Source of the DNA: an uncultured Cohaesibacter sp.
Lineage (GTDB): Bacteria; Pseudomonadota; Alphaproteobacteria; Rhizobiales; Cohaesibacteraceae
Length of the DNA: 64,000 nt
Assembly (NCBI RefSeq): GCF_963677725.1
Contig: NZ_OY782507.1
Coordinates: forward strand, 2,604,001 to 2,668,000
Reading direction: 5' to 3'
This document shows positions 1 through 8,187 of the stretch, one piece after another. The position numbers and the translations under genes are program-made. The notes under the pieces are model-generated. The model did no database searches and had not been told where the DNA came from. It was given only the letters and a program-made list of their open reading frames with translations. Every line of letters starts with the position of its first letter. Within the stretch, counting starts at the first letter, position 1.

Positions 1-364
1 CAAGGGTCTCACGATATTTGCTCAGATGCAGATCGTCGATGCGTGCGCCGGTAAGATTGATGGTACCGGTCAGATTGTCAGTCTTGATGTCAACACGTCT
101 GGACGGCGTGATGTCCGCTTCGCTGACCTGTGGTACAGTGCCCGGAACGGACACATTGCCTGCAGAGACATTTGGCACCGCACTTTGCTGGGGCTCGCTT
201 GGTGCTGTCGTCTGGCTCTGTTCGGCAGTCTGCTTCTGCGCTGCCAATCGTTCTTGCCGTTCCTGTTCTGCCTGCATCTTTGGTCCGGCGACAAAATATT
301 GCCAGCCGAACAAGACAACAAACGAAAGAGCAATGGCAAGGAAGAAATTGCGATTATTTTCCAT
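1..364 (-). CDS. yidC: YidC membrane protein insertase, N-terminal part
   Basis: Partial gene: the minus-strand frame starts at 364 and is still open at the left edge, giving the first 121 residues. It begins MENNRNFFLAIALSFVVLFG, the typical YidC start: a short polar head followed by transmembrane segment 1 (about residues 6-25). A Gln/Glu-rich linker (about 30-70) and the first strands of the large periplasmic domain follow. YidC inserts and folds inner-membrane proteins with or without SecYEG. A purine-rich stretch (GATGAAGAAAG) precedes the ATG. It is the last visible member of the rpmH-rnpA-yidC order common in bacteria. No yidD is visible between rnpA and yidC. Confidence 0.93.
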   Translation of the reverse strand, partial: MENNRNFFLAIALSFVVLFGWQYFVAGPKMQAEQERQERLAAQKQTAEQSQTTAPSEPQQSAVPNVSAGNVSVPGTVPQVSEADITPSRRVDIKTDNLTGTINLTGARIDDLHLSKYRETL

Positions 365-716
365 CGACTTTCTTCATCCCGTTTTCTCAAACTCCCGGTC
401 GAACCCAATGTCGCCAAGAGCCTCTCGATCTCTCAGATGATCAATCCTGCCGCCATGTCCTAAGTCAATTTCCTGGGTTAATTGCCCCATTGCATAGGGA
501 TTGGCTTGGCCAATCGGTCGGCAGTTCGATCTCTTATGAACCGATCAGCCATCAAGGCCATTGTCCGGTTCGGTCTTACTGGTTTTGCACTTGGCTTCTG
601 GCATCGGCCAGTTCAAGTGCGCGAATGGTCTGGGCACTGCCCAAGCGACCCTTTCGAGGTCATTTGTGACAGGCATCCTTGAATTGGCCCTGTTTTGCGG
701 CAATGGATACACAAAA
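365..716. other. 352-bp spacer between rnpA and yidC, no gene seen
   Basis: In many bacteria a small yidD gene sits here. I found no frame on either strand with the Cys-rich CR..PTCS.Y signature of YidD, and the open frames lack ribosome binding sites. I see no clear terminator or promoter either, so the spacer may simply be transcribed through. Confidence 0.5.
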
Positions 717-1187
717 TCAATGGCTCTTTTGTGCGGATTGCGCTTTGGACCCGGCCTTGGGGTCTTTATCAGTTGGTTTTCCGGGCGCTTTGCTGGTCCG
801 TGGTCCCCGATCAGGCCCGCCTTTGACACGGCGACGCCGAGCAGGAGGATCGGTCTTGCCCCGCGCAAGATCCCGGGTGCATCCCTTGAAATCGGCGATC
901 AGTGCTTCGAAGGGCAGATGCAGAGCACCAAATTTGCCGATCAGAACATAATCCCAACCTTGGGTCAGATGGTCCGGACCATGCAGCCGGACCAATTCCC
1001 GCAATCGGCGCTTTACCCGATTGCGCACAACCGCATTGCCAACTTTCTTGGTGACGGTGAAGCCAACCCGCGCCGGTTTGTCGTCTTCAGGCGTTCGACG
1101 GACCGCTTGAAGCACAAAACCGCGACGCGAGAGGCGAACTCCCTTGGCCGCGGTTAGAAATTCGCTGCGCTTTTTCAATCGAAGCAT
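717..1187 (-). CDS. rnpA: Ribonuclease P protein component
   Basis: Protein subunit of RNase P, which binds the catalytic RNA and helps remove 5' leaders from pre-tRNAs. The start at 1187 (MLRLKKRSEF) is chosen because AGGTGG lies five bases upstream and the family begins here; an upstream in-frame ATG at 1244 is less likely. The conserved RNA-binding signature RNRVKRRLRE is at residues 55-64, after the usual FVLQ and GFTVTKK strands. The protein is 156 residues, longer than the usual 110-125: from about residue 105 it carries a Lys/Arg/Pro-rich, probably disordered tail, which is common in Rhizobiales. It lies 112 bp downstream of rpmH on the same strand. Confidence 0.93.
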   Translation of the reverse strand: MLRLKKRSEFLTAAKGVRLSRRGFVLQAVRRTPEDDKPARVGFTVTKKVGNAVVRNRVKRRLRELVRLHGPDHLTQGWDYVLIGKFGALHLPFEALIADFKGCTRDLARGKTDPPARRRRVKGGPDRGPRTSKAPGKPTDKDPKAGSKAQSAQKSH

Positions 1188-1299
1188 GTCTGCCACCTGG
1201 AAGCGCTGTGTGTCGATTTTCCATTTTCTGGAGCCCAGACACACAAAACCGCCAGATCGAAGCTGGAAAGCTCAATGCTGGCGGTTGTTGCTGTTTGCC

Positions 1300-1434
1300 T
1301 TAGGCAGAAAGACGCTTGCGTCCCTTTGCACGGCGGCGAGCCAAAACCTGGCGGCCATTTTTCGTTGCCATGCGTGCCCGGAAGCCGTGGCGGCGCTTAC
1401 GCACCAGACGGCTCGGCTGAAAAGTCCGTTTCAT
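1300..1434 (-). CDS. rpmH: 50S ribosomal protein L34
   Basis: Forty-four residues, the normal L34 length, starting [20 protein letters not shown] and ending [13 protein letters not shown]34 is a small, very basic protein of the large ribosomal subunit. It is first in the minus-strand rpmH-rnpA-yidC order, and the usual coupling of L34 with RNase P protein fits. Its promoter and a hairpin followed by six Ts lie within 150 bp upstream (see the entries at 1494-1521 and 1550-1578). Confidence 0.97.
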   Translation of the reverse strand: MKRTFQPSRLVRKRRHGFRARMATKNGRQVLARRRAKGRKRLSA

Positions 1435-1493
1435 GGGCTCATACCGCTTTCGCGGCCCCTATTCTTGATTTTTTCAAATCCCATCAGATCGGG

Positions 1494-1521
1494 TAAAAAA
1501 GAGCGCCTCGAACGAGACGCT
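1494..1521 (-). terminator. Terminator-like hairpin in the rpmH leader
   Basis: Read on the minus strand, AGCGTCTCG-TT-CGAGGCGCT forms a nine-pair stem with one mismatch and is followed directly by C and six Ts. It lies between the predicted rpmH promoter and the rpmH start, so it could act as an attenuator or end a very short transcript. Confidence 0.6.
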
Positions 1522-1549
1522 TTCCGCGAACCTGATACACTTGCGTCGG

Positions 1550-1578
1550 CTTATACGGAGATGCGCGTCCTGAGTCAA
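1550..1578 (-). promoter_or_regulatory. Sigma-70-type promoter for the rpmH operon
   Basis: On the minus strand TTGACT (1573-1578) is separated by exactly 17 bp from TATAAG (1550-1555). This predicts a start near 1543 and a leader of about 110 nt before rpmH. Confidence 0.55.
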
Positions 1579-1878
1579 TCATGATTGGCGAGAAAAAGCC
1601 AACTTTTGCGTTTCTGTACCCGTAACTCGCAGGCAAATGCACTTGTAGCCGACTTCTTGTCAGGCATTTGTCCCCTCTATAAAAATTTTACCCTCGTAAC
1701 AAGCCCGTGAACAGGCCTTGAAGGGCGATCAAATGACGGTGAGACGCGTCACAAACCCTGATTTTCCCTCTATATAGGGAAGAAAGCGCAGGAACGCGGC
1801 TGGATCTTTACCCACCTTTGCCTTTCCAAGCGCCAAGATAGACGCCAGCAGCAAAGCACGAAACAAGAAAAGAGAATC
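1579..1878. other. Intergenic region upstream of the DUF547 gene
   Basis: No convincing gene on either strand. It presumably holds the plus-strand promoter for the DUF547 gene; the AT-rich stretch around 1678-1695 (TATAAAAATTTTA) is the most promoter-like part, but I cannot assign a clear -35/-10 pair. Confidence 0.4.
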
Positions 1879-1947
1879 ATGTCCCATCGCTCCATACCAG
1901 TGCAGAGCCAAATCAGGACCAGGGGTCTTCAGCCACAAATCCAATAT

Positions 1948-2751
1948 ATGAAACTGGGTTTAAGCCTGTTTGTGGCATCGGCCATGGTGGTTGCGCTTTC
2001 CTGCATGCCGGTTCAAGCCTCCAGTTTGTCAAAACGGTTCCAGCCCAAAGGCAGCGGACAGGTGGATCACTCTGCCTTTGATGCCTTGCTGTCACGGTAT
2101 GTGATCGAGATGGCGGATGGCTCAACACGGGTGAAGTATCGCGCCTTGCGCAGCGCGCGCCCGAAATTGCAGGCTTATCTGGCGACCATGCAAAAAGTAT
2201 CCGTCAAAAGCCTGTCCAGCAATGCGGCCAAGGCCTATTGGATCAATCTGTATAATGCCAAGACGCTTGACGTCATTCTTGAGCATTATCCGGTCCGGTC
2301 TATCCGCGATATCAAGCTTGGGGGGCTGTTTTCGTCCGGTCCCTGGAAGCAGGAGCTGGTGAACGTTGGCGGCAAGGCCTTGTCACTTGATGATATCGAG
2401 CATGAAATTGCCCGCGCCACATGGAAGGATCCGCGACTGCATTATGGCTTTAATTGCGCTTCGATCGGTTGCCCGGATTTGCGGCGGGAAGCCTATCGCG
2501 GCAACGCAATCGACAGGCAACTGGATCAGGCAGCCCGCGCCTTTATCAATCATCCGCGCGGCGTCAAGGCTGGCAAGAATGGCGTGACCGTCTCCAGCCT
2601 TTACAAATGGTACAAATCGGATTTTGGCTCCACAAACCAGCTCAAAGCGCACTGGCTTGGATATGCCAGTCCATCCCTCAGAACACGACTTCAGAAGAAT
2701 AGCAAAATCAATGGCTATCAGTATGACTGGTCTTTAAACGAGGCTCGGTAA
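1948..2751 (+). CDS. DUF547 domain-containing exported protein
   Basis: A DUF547 protein of about 267 residues if it starts at the ATG at 1948. That start gives a clean signal peptide (MKLGLSLFVASAMVVALSCM, cleavage after VQA); an in-frame ATG at 1879 would add 23 residues in front. Family hallmarks are present: AYWINLYNAKTLDVIL, then GPWKQELVNVGGKALSLDDIEHEI, HYGFNCASIGCPDL with two Cys, and a C-terminal NGYQYDWSLN. No biochemical function is known for the family. The next gene starts 2 bp after the stop, so the two are almost certainly co-transcribed; DUF547 genes often accompany TVP38 proteins and flavin oxidoreductases. Confidence 0.85.
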   Translation: MKLGLSLFVASAMVVALSCMPVQASSLSKRFQPKGSGQVDHSAFDALLSRYVIEMADGSTRVKYRALRSARPKLQAYLATMQKVSVKSLSSNAAKAYWINLYNAKTLDVILEHYPVRSIRDIKLGGLFSSGPWKQELVNVGGKALSLDDIEHEIARATWKDPRLHYGFNCASIGCPDLRREAYRGNAIDRQLDQAARAFINHPRGVKAGKNGVTVSSLYKWYKSDFGSTNQLKAHWLGYASPSLRTRLQKNSKINGYQYDWSLNEAR

Positions 2752-2753
2752 CC

Positions 2754-3563
2754 ATGGCAGAACAGATGACACAGGACGCACCGAATAGCAGCAATGCAGC
2801 AAGTCTCGCGACAAGACTGAAAAAATGGGGACCGCTGGTCGCCATTGGCGGGCTGATGGCCTTTGGCTTTTCCCAAGGCTGGCATCACTATCTAAGCCTT
2901 GATTCGCTGGTCCGACATCGGGAATGGCTGGCAGACCAGGTGGCCGCGCATTATTTCATGATGCTGGGTGGCTATATGCTGGCCTATATTCTGGCGGTGG
3001 CTTTGTCCTTTCCCGGCGCGTCTTTCCTGACCATTGCCGGTGGCCTGTTGTTTGGCTGGGCGATTGGTGGCGCTGTCACGGTGCTGGCCGCAACCATCGG
3101 GGCGTCGGTGATTTTTCTGGCCGCACGGTCGGCCTTTGGTGCGTCCTTGCGGGCGCGGGCTGGCGGATTTGTTGATCGCTTCAGTGCGGGCTTTCGCGAC
3201 AATGCCTTTAGTTATTTGCTGTTTTTGCGCCTCGTGCCGGTTTTCCCCTTCTGGCTGATCAATGTGGTCCCGGCCCTGTTCAATGTCGGTCTGGGAACCT
3301 ATTTTCTCGCCACCCTGATCGGTATCCTGCCGGGCACCTTTGCCTATGCCTTTATCGGCGCCGGGCTCGACAGCATCATCGCGGCCCAAAAGGCTGCCAA
3401 TCCGGCCTGCGCCACCGACCCCGGTTGCAACGTGACGCTGGACACATCAGCCCTCATCACGCCGGAATTGATAGCCGCTTTTGTGGCGCTCGGTGTCGTC
3501 TCCTTGATCCCGCCTGTGCTCAAGGCGTTTAAAAACCGACGCGGTGGTAAAGAAAGCTCTTGA
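2754..3563 (+). CDS. TVP38/TMEM64 (DedA-superfamily) membrane protein
   Basis: A 269-residue membrane protein of the TVP38/TMEM64 (SNARE-associated/VTT) family. The core signature is visible: FPGASFLTIAGGLLFG near residues 84-100, a following Gly/Ala-rich segment, then LRLVPVFPFWLINVVPALF and LIGILPGTFAYAFIGAGLD. About six hydrophobic segments can be counted. Relatives are implicated in lipid scrambling and membrane homeostasis; the substrate here is unknown. It starts 2 bp after the DUF547 stop and is followed 69 bp later by a flavin disulfide oxidoreductase, a recurring partner. Confidence 0.85.
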   Translation: MAEQMTQDAPNSSNAASLATRLKKWGPLVAIGGLMAFGFSQGWHHYLSLDSLVRHREWLADQVAAHYFMMLGGYMLAYILAVALSFPGASFLTIAGGLLFGWAIGGAVTVLAATIGASVIFLAARSAFGASLRARAGGFVDRFSAGFRDNAFSYLLFLRLVPVFPFWLINVVPALFNVGLGTYFLATLIGILPGTFAYAFIGAGLDSIIAAQKAANPACATDPGCNVTLDTSALITPELIAAFVALGVVSLIPPVLKAFKNRRGGKESS

Positions 3564-3632
3564 AAAATCGTGCGTCAGACACGCAAAACTAAAGCTGAGG
3601 CGAGGGACCGGTTCCGCCCGAAAGGAAGAATA

Positions 3633-5102
3633 ATGACTGAACAGATCAAAGCCGACATTTGTGTCATCGGAGCGGGCTCGGGCGGATTGAGCGTGGCGGC
3701 TGCCGCTGCCGCCTTTGGGGAGAAGGTCGTCTTGCTGGAAAAAGGCAAGATGGGGGGGGATTGTCTCAATTATGGCTGCGTGCCCTCAAAGGCGATGATC
3801 GCGGCTGGCAAACAGGCCCATTCCATGCGCAATGCCCATCCTTTCGGCATCAGTTCGGTCGAACCGCGCGTCGATTATCAGGCGGTGCATGATCATATCC
3901 ATTCGGTGATCGCGGCGATTGAGCCCAATGATTCGGTTGAGCGGTTTGAAGGGCTGGGCGTGCAGGTGATACAGCAGGCGGGTCAGTTCAAGGATGCCAA
4001 GACCGTCGTCACCGCCGATGGAGAAACCGAGATCACCGCACGCGCCTTTGTGATCGCGACCGGATCGTCGCCAGCGAAATTGCCGATCCCCGGTCTGGAC
4101 GAGGTCGACTATCTGACCAACGAGACGATTTTCACCCTCAGCGATCAGCCAGAGAAGCTGGTTATCATTGGTGGTGGCCCAATCGGCATGGAGTTGGCAC
4201 AGGCACAGCGCCGCCTTGGGGCCGAGGTTACTGTGCTCGAAGCGTTCAATGTGCTGGCAAAGGACGATCCGGAATTGACTGCCGTGGTGATCGACCAGAT
4301 CCGCAGGGACGGGGTTGAGCTGCGCGAAGGCGTCAGGATCGCCCGCATCGAACCAGCGGCAGACAAGCAAGCCTATCCCCATGGGGCCCGAATCATTCTG
4401 GCCAAAGGCGATGAGGACGATCAGGAAAATGTCCATGAGGAAGTCGTCGAGGCAACCCATCTGCTGGTCGCTGCCGGGCGCAGCCCCAATGTTGACAGTT
4501 TGGCGCTGGAAAATGCCGACATTGCCTATGATGCAAAGGGCATCCAGGTCAAACCCACGCTGAAAACCACCAACCGCCGGGTCTATGCCATTGGCGATGT
4601 GACAGGTGGACTGCAATTCACCCATGTGGCGGGTTATCATGCGGGTCTCGTCATCCGCTCGGTCCTGTTCAAGTTGGGGGCCAAGGAAGATCGCTCGATC
4701 ATCCCATGGGTCACCTATACGGACCCGGAAATGGGACATGTTGGGTTGAATGAAGATCAGGCGCGCGAAAAACATCGTGGTTTCAAAGTGTTGCGCTGGC
4801 CCTATGGCGAGAATGACCGGGCGCAGGCAGAGCGCAAGACAAGCGGCCTGATCAAGGTCATTGTCGACAAGAAGGGCGTCGTGCTTGGCGCGTCCGTTGT
4901 GGGAGCCAATGCGGGCGAAATCATCAATATGTGGTCGCTGATTGTCAGCCAGAAAATGAATATCAAGGCCATTACCGGCTATATTTCCCCATACCCGACC
5001 TTCTCGGAGATTGGACGACGGGCGGCGATCACCTATTATGGTGATCTGCCGAAGAAATCCTCGATTCGGCGTGTCATTTCCTTCTTCAAGTCCTTTGGAT
5101 AG
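3633..5102 (+). CDS. FAD-dependent pyridine nucleotide-disulfide oxidoreductase (mercuric reductase-like)
   Basis: A class I flavin disulfide reductase of 489 residues. The start is set at the ATG at 3633, with AAAGGAAG upstream, rather than a GTG at 3570. In order: FAD-binding GAGSGGLSVA near residue 13; the redox-active pair in GGDCLNYGCVPSK, spaced C-x4-C; a second dinucleotide fold IIGGGPIGMELAQA; the FAD-contact motif VYAIGDVTGG; and the C-terminal interface domain ending in the GYISPYPTFSEI region. The HPTxxE of lipoamide dehydrogenases is replaced by YPTFSE, as in MerA-like/YkgC-like members. There is no N-terminal heavy-metal domain and no vicinal Cys pair at the C-terminus, so true mercury reduction is unlikely. 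The natural substrate is not evident. Confidence 0.85.
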   Translation: MTEQIKADICVIGAGSGGLSVAAAAAAFGEKVVLLEKGKMGGDCLNYGCVPSKAMIAAGKQAHSMRNAHPFGISSVEPRVDYQAVHDHIHSVIAAIEPNDSVERFEGLGVQVIQQAGQFKDAKTVVTADGETEITARAFVIATGSSPAKLPIPGLDEVDYLTNETIFTLSDQPEKLVIIGGGPIGMELAQAQRRLGAEVTVLEAFNVLAKDDPELTAVVIDQIRRDGVELREGVRIARIEPAADKQAYPHGARIILAKGDEDDQENVHEEVVEATHLLVAAGRSPNVDSLALENADIAYDAKGIQVKPTLKTTNRRVYAIGDVTGGLQFTHVAGYHAGLVIRSVLFKLGAKEDRSIIPWVTYTDPEMGHVGLNEDQAREKHRGFKVLRWPYGENDRAQAERKTSGLIKVIVDKKGVVLGASVVGANAGEIINMWSLIVSQKMNIKAITGYISPYPTFSEIGRRAAITYYGDLPKKSSIRRVISFFKSFG

Positions 5103-5173
5103 AGGGCGCCATCGACCCCAAAACCGGCCATGGTGTCTTTTATCGCTGCCAATTGCACCGGATAAACAGACCT

Positions 5174-5983
5174 ATGGCCGAGCTTTTCTCTCTCGATAAT
5201 CTCTTCACCTTACTGATGCTGACCCTGCTGCAGGCAGTGCTCGGCTTTGACAATCTTCTGTATATTTCGATCGAATCAAAACGGGTCGCTCCGGAAAAAC
5301 AGGCGATGGTGCGCAAAGTCGGCATCGGGCTGGCCATCGGGCTAAGGCTGTTGCTGCTGTTTGCCATCATGTCCGCCATTTCCTATTTCCAGACGCCTTT
5401 CGTGACCTTCCAGTGGGACGGCATTTTGGAAGGCGACGTCAATATCCATGCGCTGATCGTTTTGATCGGGGGCGTCTTCATCATCTATACCGCCTTCAAG
5501 GAAATCATGCATATGTTGAGCCTTGATGATCTGGAAAGTCACGCGTCCGGGGCCAGCCGGTCGGCGAGCATGGCCATTTTCTGGATCGTGATGATGAATC
5601 TGATCTTCTCGTTCGATTCCATCCTGTCGGCACTGGCGTTGACCAATGTCTTTCTGGTGATGGCGGCGGCCATTGTCATTTCCGGCATCGGTATGATTTA
5701 TCTGGCCGATACGGTATCCAATTTCCTGCAAAAGAACCGTATGTATGAGGTGCTTGGCCTGTTCGTTCTGTTCATTGTCGGCATAATGCTGCTGTCCGAA
5801 GGCGGGCATTTGGCGCATTTGTCTTTCTTTGGCTACCATATCGAACCAATGGCCAAGAGCACCTTCTATTTCGTTCTGGCGGTGCTGGTGGTTGTCGATG
5901 TGGTTCAGGGGCGCTATCAAAGGAAGCTGATTGCCCAGCGCGAAGTGGAGTTGAAGCGCGGCCAGATGAAGCATCCTGCCTGA
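5174..5983 (+). CDS. TerC/Alx-family integral membrane protein
   Basis: A membrane protein of 269 residues with about seven hydrophobic segments. The start is taken at MAELFSLDN (5174); a TTG at 5153 is in frame but less likely. TerC hallmarks are the two acidic motifs inside membrane segments: LGFDNLLYIS (about residues 23-32) and NLIFSFDSILSALA. The family includes tellurite-resistance TerC and the Alx/MeeY/MeeF manganese exporters of E. coli, so metal export at the inner membrane is the most reasonable guess. It follows the oxidoreductase by 71 bp and precedes arfB by 57 bp, all on the plus strand. Confidence 0.82.
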   Translation: MAELFSLDNLFTLLMLTLLQAVLGFDNLLYISIESKRVAPEKQAMVRKVGIGLAIGLRLLLLFAIMSAISYFQTPFVTFQWDGILEGDVNIHALIVLIGGVFIIYTAFKEIMHMLSLDDLESHASGASRSASMAIFWIVMMNLIFSFDSILSALALTNVFLVMAAAIVISGIGMIYLADTVSNFLQKNRMYEVLGLFVLFIVGIMLLSEGGHLAHLSFFGYHIEPMAKSTFYFVLAVLVVVDVVQGRYQRKLIAQREVELKRGQMKHPA

Positions 5984-6040
5984 TTGTCCCGCCAAGAAAC
6001 CGGGGCAGAAGCAAGGGACTTTGAGAAAGCAAGAAAGACC

Positions 6041-6469
6041 ATGTCAGATCGCATCATCATCAAGGAAGGCTTGAGCCTCGATCCAGACGAGCTGGAGGAA
6101 CGCTTCATTCGTGCCTCCGGTCCCGGCGGTCAGAATGTCAACAAGGTCTCAACCGCAGTGGAATTGCGGTTCGATGTGCGCAACTCCCCCTCCCTGCCCG
6201 GTTATATCAAAGCCAATCTGCGCCAGCAGGCATCGCATTTGATGACACAGGACGGGGTGTTGGTGATGCAGGTACAAAGCCATCGCACCCAAGCGCGCAA
6301 TCGCGAAGAAGCAATCGAGCGGCTGGTGGCGCTGATCGATAAGGCGAGTTATCGCCCGAAACGACGCATTGCCACCAAGCCGACCCGGGCCAGCAAGCGA
6401 CGGCGGGTGGATAGCAAAACCAAACGTGGCGCCTTGAAGAAAATGCGCTCGTCAAAAAGCTACGATTAA
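6041..6469 (+). CDS. arfB: Alternative ribosome-rescue factor ArfB (peptidyl-tRNA hydrolase)
   Basis: A 142-residue release-factor-like protein with the catalytic GGQ in GPGGQNVNKVST (GGQ at residues 29-31) and a C-terminal Arg/Lys-rich tail (KPTRASKRRRVDSKTKRG and onward) that in ArfB/ICT1 reaches into the empty mRNA channel. It releases peptides from ribosomes stalled on non-stop mRNAs. It has no stop-codon-recognition domain, which distinguishes it from RF1/RF2. The start MSDRIIIKEG at 6041 is preferred; a TTG at 5984 directly after the TerC stop is in frame but extends beyond the family start. Its 3' end meets yifB tail to tail, 6 bp apart. Confidence 0.92.
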   Translation: MSDRIIIKEGLSLDPDELEERFIRASGPGGQNVNKVSTAVELRFDVRNSPSLPGYIKANLRQQASHLMTQDGVLVMQVQSHRTQARNREEAIERLVALIDKASYRPKRRIATKPTRASKRRRVDSKTKRGALKKMRSSKSYD

Positions 6470-6475
6470 AACCCC

Positions 6476-8005
6476 TCACCCGACCAGCGATGTTTCTGCG
6501 GTCATACGATAGCTCAGCGCCTCGGCTATGTCGGTTTTGCCGGGCTGGGCACGGCCTGCCAAATCGGCCAGGGTCCGGGCAAGCTTCAATATGCGGTGAT
6601 AGCCGCGCGCCGACAGGGCCATGCTTTCAGCGGCATGGGCCAGCAACCTGCGGGCTTCGCCCTTCACATCGCAAACCTGTTCGATGATGCTTGCGGGGCA
6701 TTGGGCATTTGTCATGGCGGTGGACAGACCAAGGGCTGCATAGCGCCGCCCCTGCACATGCCGCGCATTGGCGACCCGTTCCCCCACTTCTTTTGAGCCT
6801 TCTTTTGCGGCGGGCAGCATCAAATCACTGGCCGAGACGGCGGGCACCTCAATGCGCAAATCAATGCGATCAAGCAGCGGGCCGGAAATGCGGGCCTGAT
6901 AATCGGCGGCGCAGCGATTGCCGCGCTTGCAGACATAGCCCGGCTCGCCTGCATGACCACAACGGCAGGGATTCATCGCAGCAATCAACTGAAAGCGGGC
7001 AGGATAGGTGACCCGGTGATTGGCGCGGGAAATGACCGCCTCGCCACTTTCAATCGGCTGGCGCAAACTGTCGAGAACTTGCGGTGAGAATTCCGGCAAT
7101 TCATCGAGAAACAGCACCCCATTGTGGGACAAGGCCACCTCTCCGGGTTTGGCCTTCAGGCCACCACCGACCATCGCCGCCATGGAGGCGGAATGGTGCG
7201 GGGCGCGAAAGGGTCGGTTTGGCGACAATTGCCCCTGGGGCAACAGGCCAGCGATGGACTGGATCATCGAAACATCGAGCAATTCCGCCGGAGACAGGGG
7301 CGGCAAAATGGTCGGCAATCGTGAAGCCAGCATGCTTTTGCCAGAGCCAGGCGGGCCAACCATCAGCATGTTGTGCCCGCCAGCGGCCGAGACTTCGAGC
7401 GCCCGTTTGGCCAGTTCCTGCCCTTTGATGTCCCTGAGATCCATCGCCGAGATATCATTGTCTCGAATGCCCGCGCGGGGACGGGCCAAAAGCTGGCTGC
7501 CCTTGAAATGGTTGGCAAGGGAAATGAGGCTGTCCGGTGCGAGAATATCCATATCGGCATCGGCCCAGGCCGCTTCCGGGCCGCACTGTTTGGGACAGAT
7601 CAGGCCACGATCTTCGGCATTGGCGGCCATGGCCGCTGGCAGAACGCCGACCACAGCAGCGAGCCGCCCATCAAGCGCCAGTTCTCCCAACACCGTGTAA
7701 GTATCAAGGCAATCTGCGGGGATCGCCCCGATCGCCGCCATCAGGCCCAGCGCAATGGGGAGATCAAAATGGCTTCCCTCCTTGGGCAAGTCGGCGGGTG
7801 CAAGATTGATGGTGATGCGTTTGGGTGGCAAGGACAGGCCCGATGCGGTCAACGCGGCCCGAACCCGCTCGCGGCTTTCAGCTACAGCCTTGTCCGGCAG
7901 GCCAACAATGGTGAAGGCAGGAAGACCCGAGGCGACCTGCACCTGCACATCCACGGGCCGGGCAGCGATGCCCTGAAAAGAGACCGTCTGAACATGGGCC
8001 ACCAT
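6476..8005 (-). CDS. yifB: YifB/ComM family Mg-chelatase-like AAA+ ATPase
   Basis: A 509-residue protein with the YifB architecture. The N-terminal Lon-protease-like S5 fold starts MVAHVQTVSFQGI and contains GLPDKAVAESRERVRAAL. A Mg-chelatase-type AAA+ core carries Walker A GPPGSGKSMLA (about residues 215-225), Walker B LFLDELPEF, and the Cys-rich insertion CRCGHAGEPGYVCKRGNRC. A C-terminal helical domain has ARGYHRILKLARTLADL. ComM of this family is a helicase that promotes branch migration in natural transformation; other members are uncharacterised. The start at 8005 has GCGAGGCA upstream; an ATG at 8092 is in frame but would add 29 untypical residues. Confidence 0.92.
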   Translation of the reverse strand: MVAHVQTVSFQGIAARPVDVQVQVASGLPAFTIVGLPDKAVAESRERVRAALTASGLSLPPKRITINLAPADLPKEGSHFDLPIALGLMAAIGAIPADCLDTYTVLGELALDGRLAAVVGVLPAAMAANAEDRGLICPKQCGPEAAWADADMDILAPDSLISLANHFKGSQLLARPRAGIRDNDISAMDLRDIKGQELAKRALEVSAAGGHNMLMVGPPGSGKSMLASRLPTILPPLSPAELLDVSMIQSIAGLLPQGQLSPNRPFRAPHHSASMAAMVGGGLKAKPGEVALSHNGVLFLDELPEFSPQVLDSLRQPIESGEAVISRANHRVTYPARFQLIAAMNPCRCGHAGEPGYVCKRGNRCAADYQARISGPLLDRIDLRIEVPAVSASDLMLPAAKEGSKEVGERVANARHVQGRRYAALGLSTAMTNAQCPASIIEQVCDVKGEARRLLAHAAESMALSARGYHRILKLARTLADLAGRAQPGKTDIAEALSYRMTAETSLVG

Positions 8006-8187
8006 GGCTGCCTCGCATAACCTGAAATGGATGAAGAAAGAAATGCAACTTGTTGCAAGCATAGAGGGTGCTTTTGTCGGGATCAAGAACAAATATCGAA
8101 CGATTCGTCTCTGTTCCCTTGGCCAATCGGCTCAAATCGGTGTATCAGGAGGAGTGAAAAGCGATCCAACCGGAGGGAGACGGAGCG

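Noticed and set aside
365-716. Possible yidD between rnpA and yidC
   Set aside because: No frame carries the conserved Cys-rich YidD signature.
3633-5102. True mercuric reductase (merA)
   Set aside because: It lacks the heavy-metal domain and the C-terminal Cys pair, and no other mer genes are nearby.
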